A stretch of 64,000 nucleotides of DNA from JAFDCJ01 sp964527835 (GTDB taxonomy: Bacteria; Desulfobacterota; Desulfobacteria; Desulfobacterales; JAFDCJ01). Where the stretch lies: NCBI GenBank assembly GCA_964527835.1, contig CAZGNV010000016.1, positions 11,114 through 75,113 of the forward strand, given 5' to 3'. The position numbers were made by a program, and so were the translations under genes. Position 1 is the first letter of the stretch, and each line of letters opens with the position of its first letter. This document shows, in pieces, positions 9,002-17,721 of this stretch. The notes under the pieces were generated by a model, which saw nothing but the letters and a program-made list of their open reading frames with translations, did not search any database and had not been told where the DNA came from.

Positions 9002-9832
9002 ATGGCTTTTTTGCAGCTCTTAAGAGAATCTCCCATCAGCGCCCGCCTCGGCGTGGCCATGATCCTGGTTAACATCCTGGCCTCTATCTTCGCTCCGCTC
9101 GTCGCCCCTTACGGGGAGACCGAAATCGTGGGCGACGTCTGGGCCCCCATGAGCGCAGCCAACTGGCTGGGCACCGACCAGGTGGGTCGCGACATGCTCA
9201 CCCGGCTGCTCTACGGGGCGCGCAACACCATCGCCATCGCTTTCGTCACCACCCTGCTGTCGTTTTGGGTGGGCATCGTGTTCGGCTTCCTGGCCGCCAC
9301 CCTCAAGGGCTGGGTGGACCAGGTGCTCAGCCGGGGGGTGGACATCATGATGGCTTTTCCCACCCTTATTTTCGCCTTGATGGTGCTTTCCGTGGTGGGC
9401 ACTTCCATCCCCGCCCTGATACTGGTCATCGCTCTGCTTGACAGCACGCGGGTCTACCGCTTGAGCCGGGCGGTGGCCATGGATATCGAGGTCATGGAGT
9501 TCGTGGAGGCCGCCCGCCTGAGGGGCGAAAGAATCTGGTGGCTCATGCGGCATGAAATTCTGCCCAATGCCATGCCGCCGCTGGTGGCCGAATTCGGCTT
9601 ACGGTTTTGTTTCGTGTTCTTGTTCATTGCCGCCCTGAGTTTTCTGGGCCTTGGGATCCAACCGCCCACCGCCGACTGGGGCAGCATGGTGCGGGAAAAC
9701 GCCGGGGCCATCACCTTCGGTATCTTCACCCCGCTTTGGCCGGCGGCGGCCATCGCGTTTCTGACCGTGGGCGTCAACCTGGTGGTGGACTGGTTCCTGC
9801 ACCTGGCCAGCGGTCTGAAGGACTACGAGTAA
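9002..9832 (+). CDS. ABC transporter permease, DppC-like
   Basis: The 276-residue inner-membrane protein has the DppC/OppC landmarks. A periplasmic NWLGTDQVGRDMLTRLLYGAR segment follows the first span, and the coupling loop EAARLRGERIWWLMRHEILPNA interacts with the ATPase. GIQPPTADWGSMV lies near the C-terminus. Length is typical (about 280-300). It lies 13 bases after the DppB-like gene and 13 bases before the ATPase gene, consistent with one operon. Confidence 0.92.
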   Translation: MAFLQLLRESPISARLGVAMILVNILASIFAPLVAPYGETEIVGDVWAPMSAANWLGTDQVGRDMLTRLLYGARNTIAIAFVTTLLSFWVGIVFGFLAATLKGWVDQVLSRGVDIMMAFPTLIFALMVLSVVGTSIPALILVIALLDSTRVYRLSRAVAMDIEVMEFVEAARLRGERIWWLMRHEILPNAMPPLVAEFGLRFCFVFLFIAALSFLGLGIQPPTADWGSMVRENAGAITFGIFTPLWPAAAIAFLTVGVNLVVDWFLHLASGLKDYE

Positions 9833-9845
9833 ACGGATGAGATAA

Positions 9846-11462
9846 ATGGCGAGCTTGCTTGAAATGTACGATTTGGTGATCGAGGGCTGCCACGACGGCC
9901 AATGGCTCCCCATTGTCAACGGCATCAGCCTGAGACTGGAAAAGGGACAGGTGCTCGGGCTGATCGGAGAATCCGGGGCCGGCAAATCAACTCTCGGGCT
10001 GGCGGCCATGGCTTACACGCGCCAAGGCTGCCGCATCTCCTCGGGCGCCATCGTCTTCGACGGACTGCCGCTGCTGGAACTCGACGAAGAGGAGAGAAGA
10101 AAAATCAGGGGCACCCGCATCGCCTACGTCGCCCAGAGCGCCGCGGCTTCCTTCAACCCGGCCCACCGCCTGATCATGCAGTATGCCGAAACGCCCGTGC
10201 AGCACGGCATCATGGATTTCCACACGGCCGAAAAACAGGCCATCGACATCTACCGCCGCCTGCTGCTGCCGGATCCCGAGCATATCGGCTACCGTTATCC
10301 CCACCAGGTCTCAGGCGGCCAGCTCCAGCGCGCCATGGTGGCCATGGCCATGGCCGGCCGGCCGGACATCATCGTCTTCGACGAGCCCACCACGGCCCTG
10401 GACGTGACCACCCAGATCGAAGTGCTGGCGGCCATCAAGAACATCACGAACCGATACAACACGGCGGCTATTTACATTACCCACGACCTGGCGGTCGTGG
10501 CGCAGATCGCCGATCGCATCATGGTGCTGCGCCACGGGGATTTGGTGGAGGAAAACGACGCCCGGCGCATTCTGGCCGAGCCCAGGGAGGAATACACGCG
10601 CCGGCTGATTTCCGTGAGGACTTTCAAAAAAGACGGCAACGGAGCAGGAGGGCATGCCAAAATACCTCTTCTGAAGGTGGAAGGGGTCTCGGCCAGCTAC
10701 ACCGGCCGGGAGCTGGTTCTGGAGAAAATCGACCTCGAGCTGCACCGGGGGCGCACCGTGGCCCTGGTGGGAGAGTCCGGCAGCGGTAAAAGCACCCTGG
10801 CGCGGGTGATCACCGGTCTGCTGCCGCCGGTTGAGGGGCGTATTCTCTTCGATGGCACCGAGCTGCCGCCGGCCCTGGCCGCCCGCGAGCGGCAGCACCT
10901 GCGGCAAATGCAGATGATCTACCAGATGCCTGACACCGCCTTGAACCCGCGTCATAAGGTGCGCAAGATCATCGGTCGTCCGCTGTCCTTTTATTTCGGC
11001 ATGTCGGCCGCCGACAGGAACAAGCGCATCCTGGAGCTGCTGGAGATGATCGAGTTGCCGGCAGACTACATCGAACGCTATCCCGCAGAGCTTTCCGGGG
11101 GCGAGAAACAACGTATCTGCATCGCCCGGGCGCTGGCGGCCGATCCCCGCCTGATCATCTGCGACGAGGTGACCTCGGCCTTAGACCAACTGGTGGCTGA
11201 GGAGATTCTCAAACTGCTGCACCGCTTGCAGCGCGAGCTGGGGGTTTCCTACCTGTTCATCACCCATGACCTGGCTACTGTGAAGGCCATTGCCGATGAG
11301 ATCGTGGTCATGCTGCTGGGCCGCATTGTGGAGCAAGGGGAAAAACAGGCGGTGCTCAAATCTCCCGCGAATCCCTATACGCAACGGCTGCTCTCCTCGG
11401 TGCCGGAGATGGATCCGGACTGGCTCGACCGGCTTCTGGAAACGCGCGAAGTGGCCGCTTGA
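9846..11462 (+). CDS. ABC transporter ATP-binding protein with two nucleotide-binding domains (DppD-DppF fused type)
   Basis: This 538-residue protein holds two complete ATPase domains. The first has Walker A GESGAGKST, signature VSGGQLQRA and Walker B IIVFDEPTTALD. The second has Walker A GESGSGKST, signature LSGGEKQR and Walker B LIICDEVTSALD, followed by the switch histidine in FITHDLATVKAIADE. Both halves end in the oligopeptide-type extension (PANPYTQRLLSSVPEMD in the second). It energises the DppBC-like permease. Fusion of the two ATPases is known in the family (GsiA/YejF style). It is the last gene of the importer operon. Confidence 0.93.
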   Translation: MASLLEMYDLVIEGCHDGQWLPIVNGISLRLEKGQVLGLIGESGAGKSTLGLAAMAYTRQGCRISSGAIVFDGLPLLELDEEERRKIRGTRIAYVAQSAAASFNPAHRLIMQYAETPVQHGIMDFHTAEKQAIDIYRRLLLPDPEHIGYRYPHQVSGGQLQRAMVAMAMAGRPDIIVFDEPTTALDVTTQIEVLAAIKNITNRYNTAAIYITHDLAVVAQIADRIMVLRHGDLVEENDARRILAEPREEYTRRLISVRTFKKDGNGAGGHAKIPLLKVEGVSASYTGRELVLEKIDLELHRGRTVALVGESGSGKSTLARVITGLLPPVEGRILFDGTELPPALAARERQHLRQMQMIYQMPDTALNPRHKVRKIIGRPLSFYFGMSAADRNKRILELLEMIELPADYIERYPAELSGGEKQRICIARALAADPRLIICDEVTSALDQLVAEEILKLLHRLQRELGVSYLFITHDLATVKAIADEIVVMLLGRIVEQGEKQAVLKSPANPYTQRLLSSVPEMDPDWLDRLLETREVAA

Positions 11463-11524
11463 AGGCGGTACACCCAAACGATCATGAAAAAGTTTAGGAA
11501 GGACGCCTGCAAAAGGGCAGGGAT

Positions 11525-11653
11525 GTGTATTTTGCCCGGCTGGACAGCGTGAGGCGGTATGCCAAGACCGAACTGGACAGAAAGCGAGAATTGATGGAGC
11601 ACAAGGTGAAATGGTTCAGGGAGTCGCGGGGTGGTTCCGGGGTGGAATCTTGA
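11525..11653 (+). other. short unassigned open frame or gene remnant
   Basis: After the ABC ATPase the frame is open from 11498 to a TGA at 11651-11653. From a GTG at 11525 it would encode about 42 charged residues (containing RRYAKTELDRKREL). No Shine-Dalgarno sequence and no recognised family are seen. It may be a very small protein or the tail of a decayed gene. Confidence 0.2.
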
Positions 11654-11683
11654 CGATAAGCTTATAATAATTTAAGATAGTTA

Positions 11684-11781
11684 TGGCGGAAGTGCATGGG
11701 AATCGAACCCACCCGGGACGGTTTTAGCGCCCCACACCGGATTTGAAGTCCGGGAGCCGCACCAGCCAGCTGCGCACTTCC
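11684..11781 (-). tRNA. selC: tRNA-Sec (selenocysteine, anticodon UCA)
   Basis: The minus strand reads a 98-nt tRNA beginning GGAAGTGCGCAGC and ending CACTTCCGCCA, so CCA is encoded. The acceptor stem is extended, pairing 5' GGAAGTG with 3' CACTTCC. The anticodon loop CTTCAAA carries TCA at 11744-11746. The long variable arm (GGGGCGCTAAAACCGTCCC region) and the T arm GGTTCGATTCC match bacterial SelC. The tRNA is charged with serine, converted to selenocysteine by SelA and delivered to UGA codons by SelB. Its presence means the organism makes selenoproteins; no selA, selB or selD is in this window. Confidence 0.96.
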
Positions 11782-11805
11782 GTTTTGAAGGAACATATGC
11801 TGAAA

Positions 11806-11845
11806 CCGTAAAGGGTTGATGTCGCTCGAAAATGACTTTTTACGG
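11806..11845. repeat. 40-bp dispersed repeat, copy 2, with terminal inverted repeat, in the tRNA-Sec leader
   Basis: Same element as 3331-3370, with two mismatches over 40 bases. The ends CCGTAAA (11806-11812) and TTTACGG (11839-11845) are a perfect 7-bp inverted repeat, so the transcript could fold into a stem with a 26-nt loop. It lies 24 bases upstream of the tRNA-Sec 5' end, between that gene and its predicted promoter. Confidence 0.8.
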
Positions 11846-11856
11846 GACCGTCACTT

Positions 11857-11884
11857 ATCATATAGCGCTTCTTTTTTTTGTCAA
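11857..11884 (-). promoter_or_regulatory. sigma-70 promoter candidate for tRNA-Sec
   Basis: On the minus strand, TTGACA (11884-11879), a 16-base spacer and TATGAT (11862-11857). Transcription would start near 11850, giving a leader of about 70 nt that contains the 40-bp repeat before the mature tRNA 5' end at 11781. The region is shared with the divergent larC gene. Confidence 0.6.
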
Positions 11885-11906
11885 TATTTTTGTTTGAACG
11901 AGAAAT

Positions 11907-13130
11907 ATGATGCTGGCCTATTTTGACTGTTTTTCGGGAATCAGCGGGGACATGACCCTGGGAGCCTTGATGGACCTAGGGGTCGAGCCGAACTGGCTCA
12001 AAGAGCGGTTGGGCACCATAATCCCCGTGTCGCAGTTTGACATCATTGTTGCTGAAGTTCAGCGCAGCGGCATCCGAGCCACCCAGGTCCGCGTGAAGAC
12101 CCGCGAAGGGGCCACATCGCGCGATTACGCCGACATTAAGGAGTTGATCGATACCTGCGGGCTGTCGCCGAAGGTAAAAGTCACCGCCCTGGAGATCTTT
12201 GCCAAACTGGCCCACGCGGAAGCCCGGATTCACAACTGTTCCATCGAAAAGGTGCATTTTCACGAAGTCGGCGGCATAGACGCCATCGTGGATGTTGTTG
12301 GAACCGCCCTTGGTCTGGATTACCTGGATATTGACAAGGTTATCGCCTCCCCCATTCCGGTGGGCAAGGGTTTCATTGAATGCAGCCACGGGTCTTTGCC
12401 TGTGCCGGCCCCGGCCACCCTTGCCATTCTGGAAGGGGTCCCGGTTTACGGCAGCGACATTGCCCATGAACTGGTCACCCCCACGGGTGCGGCGATTGTC
12501 GCCACCCTGGCAGAGGGGTTTGAACCCTTGCCGGCGATGACCATCGGCAGGATCGGCTACGGTGCCGGCCGGCGGGATCTTGAAGCGCGTCCGAACCTGT
12601 TGCGGATCATCACCGGCCGCGGAACCAGAAGCAACGCCGTTTCGCCGGATTGCGCCCATGAAGAAACCATAACGGTGCTGGAGACCTGCATCGACGACAT
12701 GAGTCCGGAAATTTGCGGCTATCTCGGCGAGCGTCTTTTCAGCGACGGGGCGCTGGACGTCTGTTGGATTCCGGTCTACATGAAAAAAAACCGGCCCGGC
12801 ACCCTGCTGCAGGTTTTGTGCCGCGAAGATGCAAGCGATGGACTGATGCGGCGCATTTTTTCCGAGACCACCACCCTGGGAGTGCGCTACCACAAAACAC
12901 GTCGCTGGGTGCTGCAGCGCGAGCCTCTTGAAATCAATACCCGTTATGGTCCCGTAACCGTCAAAAGGGTCACAGACCCCGCCGGCCATGTGCGCCTGGT
13001 GCCCGAATATGAAGACTGCCGCAGGATCGCCCTGAAACACAATATTCCCCTGAGGGCTGTTTATGAGAAAGTTGCTGGGCAGGCCGCAAATGGAGATCAA
13101 AGCCAAAAGCCGAAGTCCATGAAACTTTGA
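11907..13130 (+). CDS. larC: LarC, nickel-pincer cofactor biosynthesis protein (nickel insertion)
   Basis: The 407-residue protein matches the LarC (former DUF111) family: N-terminal YFDCFSGISGDMTLGALMDLG, HFHEVGGIDAIVDVVG and the metal-site-like segment ELVTPTGAAIVATLA. A C-terminal ETCIDDMSPEICGYL region is also present. LarC inserts nickel, in a CTP-dependent step, into the pyridinium dithiocarboxylic acid nucleotide precursor to make the nickel-pincer cofactor of lactate racemase and related enzymes. In some species larC is split by a frameshift; here it is one intact frame. Neither larB nor larE is beside it. Either adjacent ATG (11907 or 11910) could be the start. Confidence 0.92.
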   Translation: MMLAYFDCFSGISGDMTLGALMDLGVEPNWLKERLGTIIPVSQFDIIVAEVQRSGIRATQVRVKTREGATSRDYADIKELIDTCGLSPKVKVTALEIFAKLAHAEARIHNCSIEKVHFHEVGGIDAIVDVVGTALGLDYLDIDKVIASPIPVGKGFIECSHGSLPVPAPATLAILEGVPVYGSDIAHELVTPTGAAIVATLAEGFEPLPAMTIGRIGYGAGRRDLEARPNLLRIITGRGTRSNAVSPDCAHEETITVLETCIDDMSPEICGYLGERLFSDGALDVCWIPVYMKKNRPGTLLQVLCREDASDGLMRRIFSETTTLGVRYHKTRRWVLQREPLEINTRYGPVTVKRVTDPAGHVRLVPEYEDCRRIALKHNIPLRAVYEKVAGQAANGDQSQKPKSMKL

Positions 13131-13202
13131 TGCGCAGGCGTTGTGCCCGATGTCCTTAAATCTGATCTGAGCTATTAAAGTCATTTCTATGTGGAAACAA
13201 CA

Positions 13203-15059
13203 ATGTTCAATTGGGAGCGACAGCGATATCTTTATCTGATCAGCAGTCTGGGAGCCACTTTATTCTGGATTTATTTCCTGTCCGGTGGCTTTCAGACCAT
13301 GGGACTGCTTGACGGTTTTTACGAATTGCAGGCTCGGGCATTGTCCCGGCTGCATCTTGCGATCGAACCGGATCCCATGCACTGGTTTTACTATGATGTG
13401 AGTCTATACAACGGGCAATACTATTTCTACTGGGGGATGCTCCCGGCGCTGATGTTTGCCGGCTTCGTAAAGGTTTTCGGGAAGGTTGTCTCGAGCTATC
13501 TGGTTGTCAGCTGTTTTTTGTTTTCTTTCATTTATTTTTTTCAACGAATTATCGGCAGTATTGTGGACAATGCCGTACGGGATGAAGAATCGCATAAATC
13601 ATGGTTGAAAGTGAGCTCCCTGCCGCTACTGTGGCTTTTTATCTTTAATTTGCCATTTCCGGCTAATAAAAACACCTGGTTTTTTGGCAGATTTGGGATC
13701 TATGAGCAGCAGATAATTTTCGGCCTGGCAATTATCATGCCGGCACTTTTTTTATTGATCAAAGGGATACAAAAATACAACAGTAGCACGCTGTGTTTAG
13801 CGGTTTTTTTGTGTTCCTTGGCCGCCTGGACCCGGGGCAGCTGGTTCGTGCTTGCCTGTCTGGCGCTGCCCGTGTTCCTTTTTTGTTCAGCATTGGCGGA
13901 CAAGGATTTTTTTCGACAAGCCGTCATGCAGCGGGCGGGTTTATGGCTGATTGCGGCCGCTGTTCTTTTGATCGCTTTACTTTGCCTGAATTTCATTCGA
14001 TTTGATTCTTTTTTTGATTTCGGTCTTAGGCATCAAAATCCAACAAACTATGACTATTTGAGAGCTCAAAATGGAATTTTTTCTCCGGCCACAAAACTAT
14101 GGAACTTTGCATACAATTTGTTGGGCTATTATGGTGCCCCGGGTTTGATAAAATATCTTGGCCTCATTAAAAAAAGTTCTTCCGCCGCAGAATTTTACCC
14201 CACCAGTTTTTTTTATTTCAATCCCCAGTTTCTTCCCGTCCTTGTTCTGGCCCCTCTGGGTGTATATCGTGCTTATAAGAAAAGCCGGGAACTCTTTCTG
14301 TGGATGATTGGCACCGGACTGACTGCTGTTTACATCACCATGTTGATCGCCGCTGTGGGCAATTTTGTTATTTTGAGATATTTTATTGAGATTTATTTCT
14401 TTGTCCTGCTTTTTTTCTTTATCGTGATCGTAGCATTGATCCCCTATAGATTTGCGATTCTCATAATGGTTTTATTGCTGGTGGTTCCCTTGCCCGGAAA
14501 TATTAAGGCATTTGCAACATTTACTCCGGAATTGCGACTGATTGCCCCGGACAACAATTGCACAAACGGGCCTTGCGAAAAGGGGACGCCGTCGCAGCAG
14601 GAATTTTTTATCGAGCGAACCGTTACCTGGCCCCGCGAATCGGTTTCCATTGATAAAATTGACCGATTTAGAATTTATAATTTGATCGGGATTGCACCCG
14701 GGGCGGACGGTATGTTGTTCGGCGAAGATGTCGCCGCGACATACATAATACCGGGTAGTGCCGGACTCCGGGATGGCACCAAAAGCATGCTGTCGATTAA
14801 AAGTTTGACAGCTGTCGGCTGCAACGGCAATGCCAGGTTTTATGTCGACGGGCATTACATCGGCAATCTCGTTGTAAGCGCAAAGACTGCTATCGACGGC
14901 CAACTGTTTTTTGACAACAAATCATTGCGGCAGGCGCCCTATCAGATTCTAATAATATTTCTGCCGGAGAACAACAAGTCCCTGCCAGCGCACAGTAGCG
15001 GCAGGCCGGTTTTCAGATTTAAGGAAATTTCATTGCTCACAGGAGCATCGCCTTCCTGA
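13203..15059 (+). CDS. polytopic membrane protein, GT39-like glycosyltransferase candidate
   Basis: About 618 residues with a dozen or more hydrophobic helices and a C-terminal soluble domain of about 160 residues. Near the N-terminus, residues in YELQARALSRLHLAI and NGQYYFYWGMLPAL resemble the periplasmic-loop region of bacterial GT-C (GT39/ArnT-like) enzymes that use polyprenyl-phosphate sugars. The ATG at 13203 is preferred over an upstream GTG at 13191. It precedes pgpA and is separated from larC by about 70 bases. The donor and acceptor are unknown, and the GT-C call rests on general pattern, not a defined catalytic motif. Confidence 0.6.
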   Translation: MFNWERQRYLYLISSLGATLFWIYFLSGGFQTMGLLDGFYELQARALSRLHLAIEPDPMHWFYYDVSLYNGQYYFYWGMLPALMFAGFVKVFGKVVSSYLVVSCFLFSFIYFFQRIIGSIVDNAVRDEESHKSWLKVSSLPLLWLFIFNLPFPANKNTWFFGRFGIYEQQIIFGLAIIMPALFLLIKGIQKYNSSTLCLAVFLCSLAAWTRGSWFVLACLALPVFLFCSALADKDFFRQAVMQRAGLWLIAAAVLLIALLCLNFIRFDSFFDFGLRHQNPTNYDYLRAQNGIFSPATKLWNFAYNLLGYYGAPGLIKYLGLIKKSSSAAEFYPTSFFYFNPQFLPVLVLAPLGVYRAYKKSRELFLWMIGTGLTAVYITMLIAAVGNFVILRYFIEIYFFVLLFFFIVIVALIPYRFAILIMVLLLVVPLPGNIKAFATFTPELRLIAPDNNCTNGPCEKGTPSQQEFFIERTVTWPRESVSIDKIDRFRIYNLIGIAPGADGMLFGEDVAATYIIPGSAGLRDGTKSMLSIKSLTAVGCNGNARFYVDGHYIGNLVVSAKTAIDGQLFFDNKSLRQAPYQILIIFLPENNKSLPAHSSGRPVFRFKEISLLTGASPS

Positions 15060-15140
15060 TCCGATCATTTAAACAGCCATCGCCTGCCGGATGCCGACCG
15101 TGAGCTTGACAAAAGATGCTTCAAGATATAGACACGGACC

Positions 15141-15599
15141 ATGATTTTCAAGGACCGGGCGATGCTGTTTCTGGCCACGGGGTTTTATGCGGGCAAGCTG
15201 CCATTGGCGCCGGGCACCTTCGGTTCGCTGATCGGGTTGGCCGCCGCTTTTGCTCTAACATTGCTCAAGCTACCGCTGGCGCTTTTTGGGGTGCTGATAA
15301 TTGTTTTTTTTGCAGCCTGGATTGCCCAGGGGGCCGAACGGATTTTGAAGCAAAAAGATCCGGGCTGCATTGTGATTGATGAAATCGCCGGCATGGTGAT
15401 CACACTGGCGGGAATTCCGTACAATCTGAAAACAGCGCTGCTCGGATTTGTTTTATTCAGATTTTTCGATATCCTGAAACCGCCGCCCATCCGAAGCGTG
15501 GAAAAACGGCTTTCAGGCGGAATCGGGGTGGTGGCTGATGATGTGGTTGCTGGGATACTGGCCAATTTGCTGCTGAGAATTTTCATCCGATTCGTATAG
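15141..15599 (+). CDS. pgpA: phosphatidylglycerophosphatase A
   Basis: The 152-residue integral membrane protein has PgpA hallmarks: GKLPLAPGTFGSLIG near residue 18, CIVIDEIAGM in the middle, FRFFDILKPPPI and a C-terminal GGIGVVADDVVAGI. PgpA dephosphorylates phosphatidylglycerophosphate to phosphatidylglycerol at the inner membrane. An internal ATG at 15162 has a better-spaced AAGGA upstream and could be the true start, shortening the protein by seven residues. Confidence 0.93.
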   Translation: MIFKDRAMLFLATGFYAGKLPLAPGTFGSLIGLAAAFALTLLKLPLALFGVLIIVFFAAWIAQGAERILKQKDPGCIVIDEIAGMVITLAGIPYNLKTALLGFVLFRFFDILKPPPIRSVEKRLSGGIGVVADDVVAGILANLLLRIFIRFV

Positions 15600-15649
15600 C
15601 CCCCATGGCTTGCCCTGAGCACCAACATTGACGAAAGGTAATACCGAAT

Positions 15650-16306
15650 TTGAAGCAAAACCTGAAGCCAAAAGAATCGACTGAAAAAACAAAAGCCGCT
15701 TCCCGCAAGGGACATTGGCGCGAAAACGTCGAAGCTATCCTGGTTGCCATCCTGATCGCGCTTTTTATTCGAACATTCGTGGTGCAGGCGTTTAAAATCC
15801 CGTCCGGCTCCATGAAGCAGACCCTGCTGATCGGCGATCACATCCTGGTGAACAAATTTATTTACGGCATCAAAATTCCTTATTGGCAGAAAACCATCAT
15901 TCCGGTGAAAAGTCCCCAGCGGGGGGATATTATCGTGTTTCGATATCCCATGGACCCGAAAAAAGATTTTATCAAGCGGGTGATCGGAGTGGCCGGAGAT
16001 GTGGTGCAGTGCCGCAACAAGCAGCTGTACATCAATAATAAAAAGGTGAATCACGATTACGGGTTTTACACGGATCCGCGCATCATTTCAGGTGCCATCC
16101 GTCCCCGGGACAATTTCGGTCCCATCACCGTACCGGCAAATTCCCTTTTCGTCATGGGCGACAACCGGGATGAAAGCTACGACAGCCGTTTCTGGGGGTT
16201 TGTCAGCCTCAGGGCGGTCAGCGGCAAGGCCTTTATCATTTACTGGTCCTGGGACAAGAACAGATTCGGGGTCCGTTGGAGCCGCCTGGGACATCTCCTG
16301 AAATAG
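15650..16306 (+). CDS. lepB: signal peptidase I
   Basis: 218 residues, with one N-terminal membrane anchor (residues ~28-47) followed by the catalytic serine in PSGSM (Ser54) and the general-base lysine in IKRVIGVAGD (Lys109). The C-terminal GDNRDESYDSRFWGFV box is also typical. The enzyme removes Sec and Tat signal peptides at the outer face of the inner membrane. No ATG precedes the anchor, so translation most likely starts at the TTG at 15650, with AAAGG upstream at somewhat long spacing. It lies about 50 bases after pgpA. Confidence 0.94.
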   Translation: MKQNLKPKESTEKTKAASRKGHWRENVEAILVAILIALFIRTFVVQAFKIPSGSMKQTLLIGDHILVNKFIYGIKIPYWQKTIIPVKSPQRGDIIVFRYPMDPKKDFIKRVIGVAGDVVQCRNKQLYINNKKVNHDYGFYTDPRIISGAIRPRDNFGPITVPANSLFVMGDNRDESYDSRFWGFVSLRAVSGKAFIIYWSWDKNRFGVRWSRLGHLLK

Positions 16307-16391
16307 TGGCACGGTTATTGAATCAATGAATAAATCCAGCTCCATCCCGGCACCTGCGCGGGATGGTCGGTAACCGCAGGGAGACCGGCAG

Positions 16392-17696
16392 ATGCAAATT
16401 CGCATCGTGGGGGGAAAAGTCGTTGATCCCGGCCATTTTGAAGGCATTGCCGACATCCTGGTGGCCGATGGTAAAATCGCCGGGATTGTCGAAAAAAGTC
16501 CGGATGCAGCTGTCGATGAAGCGTCAAACATTCAACAGGACGCCTCCCGGATAATTGACGCCCGGGGCAAGCTTGTCACCCCCGGCCTGATCGACATGCA
16601 TGTCCATTTGCGTGAACCGGGTCACGAGTATAAAGAAACCATTGCCAGCGGATGTCGGGCGGCCGCGCGGGGCGGATTTACCGCCGTGTGCTGTATGCCC
16701 AACACGCAGCCGGTCAATGACGATCCAGCCGTAACCAGGTTTATCCTCGACCGGGCCGCCGAGGCCCGGCTGGTGCGGGTATATCCTGTGGCCGCGATCA
16801 GCCGCAAGCTTGCCGGAGCCGAACTCTGTGATTTTGGCGAGCTGAAACAGGCCGGAAGCGTGGCGGTTTCCGATGACGGCCTGCCGGTGGCCGACAGCCG
16901 GCTGATGCGCAAGGCCCTGGAACTGGCGGGATCCATCGGGCTGCCGGTTGTCTCCCACAGCGAGGATCCCGCCCTGGCCGGCGGGGTCATGAACGAGGGG
17001 GAGGTATCCCGAAAACTGGGCTACGAGGGGATCCCCAACGTCTGCGAGAGCATCATGGTGACGCGCGACATCGCCCTGTGCGAATTGACCGGAGCTCCCC
17101 TGCACCTGGCCCATGTCAGCACGGCCGAATCGGTGCGTGCCATCCGGGAGGCCAAAGCCCGGGGCATAAACGTGACGGCGGAAACCGCACCGCATTATTT
17201 TGCGCTCACCGACGAGGCGGTTGAAACATACGGCACCCATGCGAAAATGAATCCCCCGCTGCGCAGCGCACGGGACCGGGAGGCCATCCGTGAAGGGCTT
17301 GGGGACGGCACCCTTGACGCCATTGCCACGGATCATGCACCGCATTCGCAAAAGGAAAAGTCGGTTGCCTTTGCTGCTGCCGCCAATGGTATTGTCGGCC
17401 TGGAAACCTCTCTTTCCCTGGGGTTGGCCCTGGTAAAAGACGGGGTGCTTTCGCCAATTGGGCTGGTTGAAAAAATGTCTACCAATCCCGCCCGGATATT
17501 GGGGCTGCCAAACGGGCTGAGGCCCGGATGCCCGGCCGATGTCACCATTATCGATCCGCAACTGCCATACATGGTCGATGCCTCTGCCTTCGCGTCACTG
17601 AGCCGCAACACGCCCTTTGACGGCTGGAAGCTGGTTGGCAGGTCAGTGCTGACCATGGTCGGCGGCCGGATTGTGTACGAATTTGAAGAAAATTGA
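16392..17696 (+). CDS. pyrC: dihydroorotase
   Basis: 434 residues of the type I (long) dihydroorotase/amidohydrolase family. Metal-binding DMHVHLREPGHEYKE is near residue 60. HSEDPALAGG and HLAHVSTAES carry further metal-binding histidines, and ATDHAPHSQKEK is the late catalytic aspartate region. The enzyme cyclises carbamoyl-aspartate to dihydroorotate in pyrimidine synthesis. The position-2 IRIVGGKVVDPG start fits the family. It stands alone between lepB and pilR; pyrB is not in the window. Confidence 0.94.
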   Translation: MQIRIVGGKVVDPGHFEGIADILVADGKIAGIVEKSPDAAVDEASNIQQDASRIIDARGKLVTPGLIDMHVHLREPGHEYKETIASGCRAAARGGFTAVCCMPNTQPVNDDPAVTRFILDRAAEARLVRVYPVAAISRKLAGAELCDFGELKQAGSVAVSDDGLPVADSRLMRKALELAGSIGLPVVSHSEDPALAGGVMNEGEVSRKLGYEGIPNVCESIMVTRDIALCELTGAPLHLAHVSTAESVRAIREAKARGINVTAETAPHYFALTDEAVETYGTHAKMNPPLRSARDREAIREGLGDGTLDAIATDHAPHSQKEKSVAFAAAANGIVGLETSLSLGLALVKDGVLSPIGLVEKMSTNPARILGLPNGLRPGCPADVTIIDPQLPYMVDASAFASLSRNTPFDGWKLVGRSVLTMVGGRIVYEFEEN

Positions 17697-17721
17697 ATCC
17701 TAAAAACACTGGGTTTGGATC

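Noticed and set aside
11484..11552. Possible selenoprotein reading through TGA near the tRNA-Sec gene
   Set aside because: The frame from ATG 11484 ends at TGA after about 22 codons; continuing through it gives no redox motif and soon meets another TGA. No SECIS-like hairpin was convincing.
11976..13184. Long minus-strand frame opposite larC
   Set aside because: Antisense shadow; LarC on the plus strand is complete and conserved.
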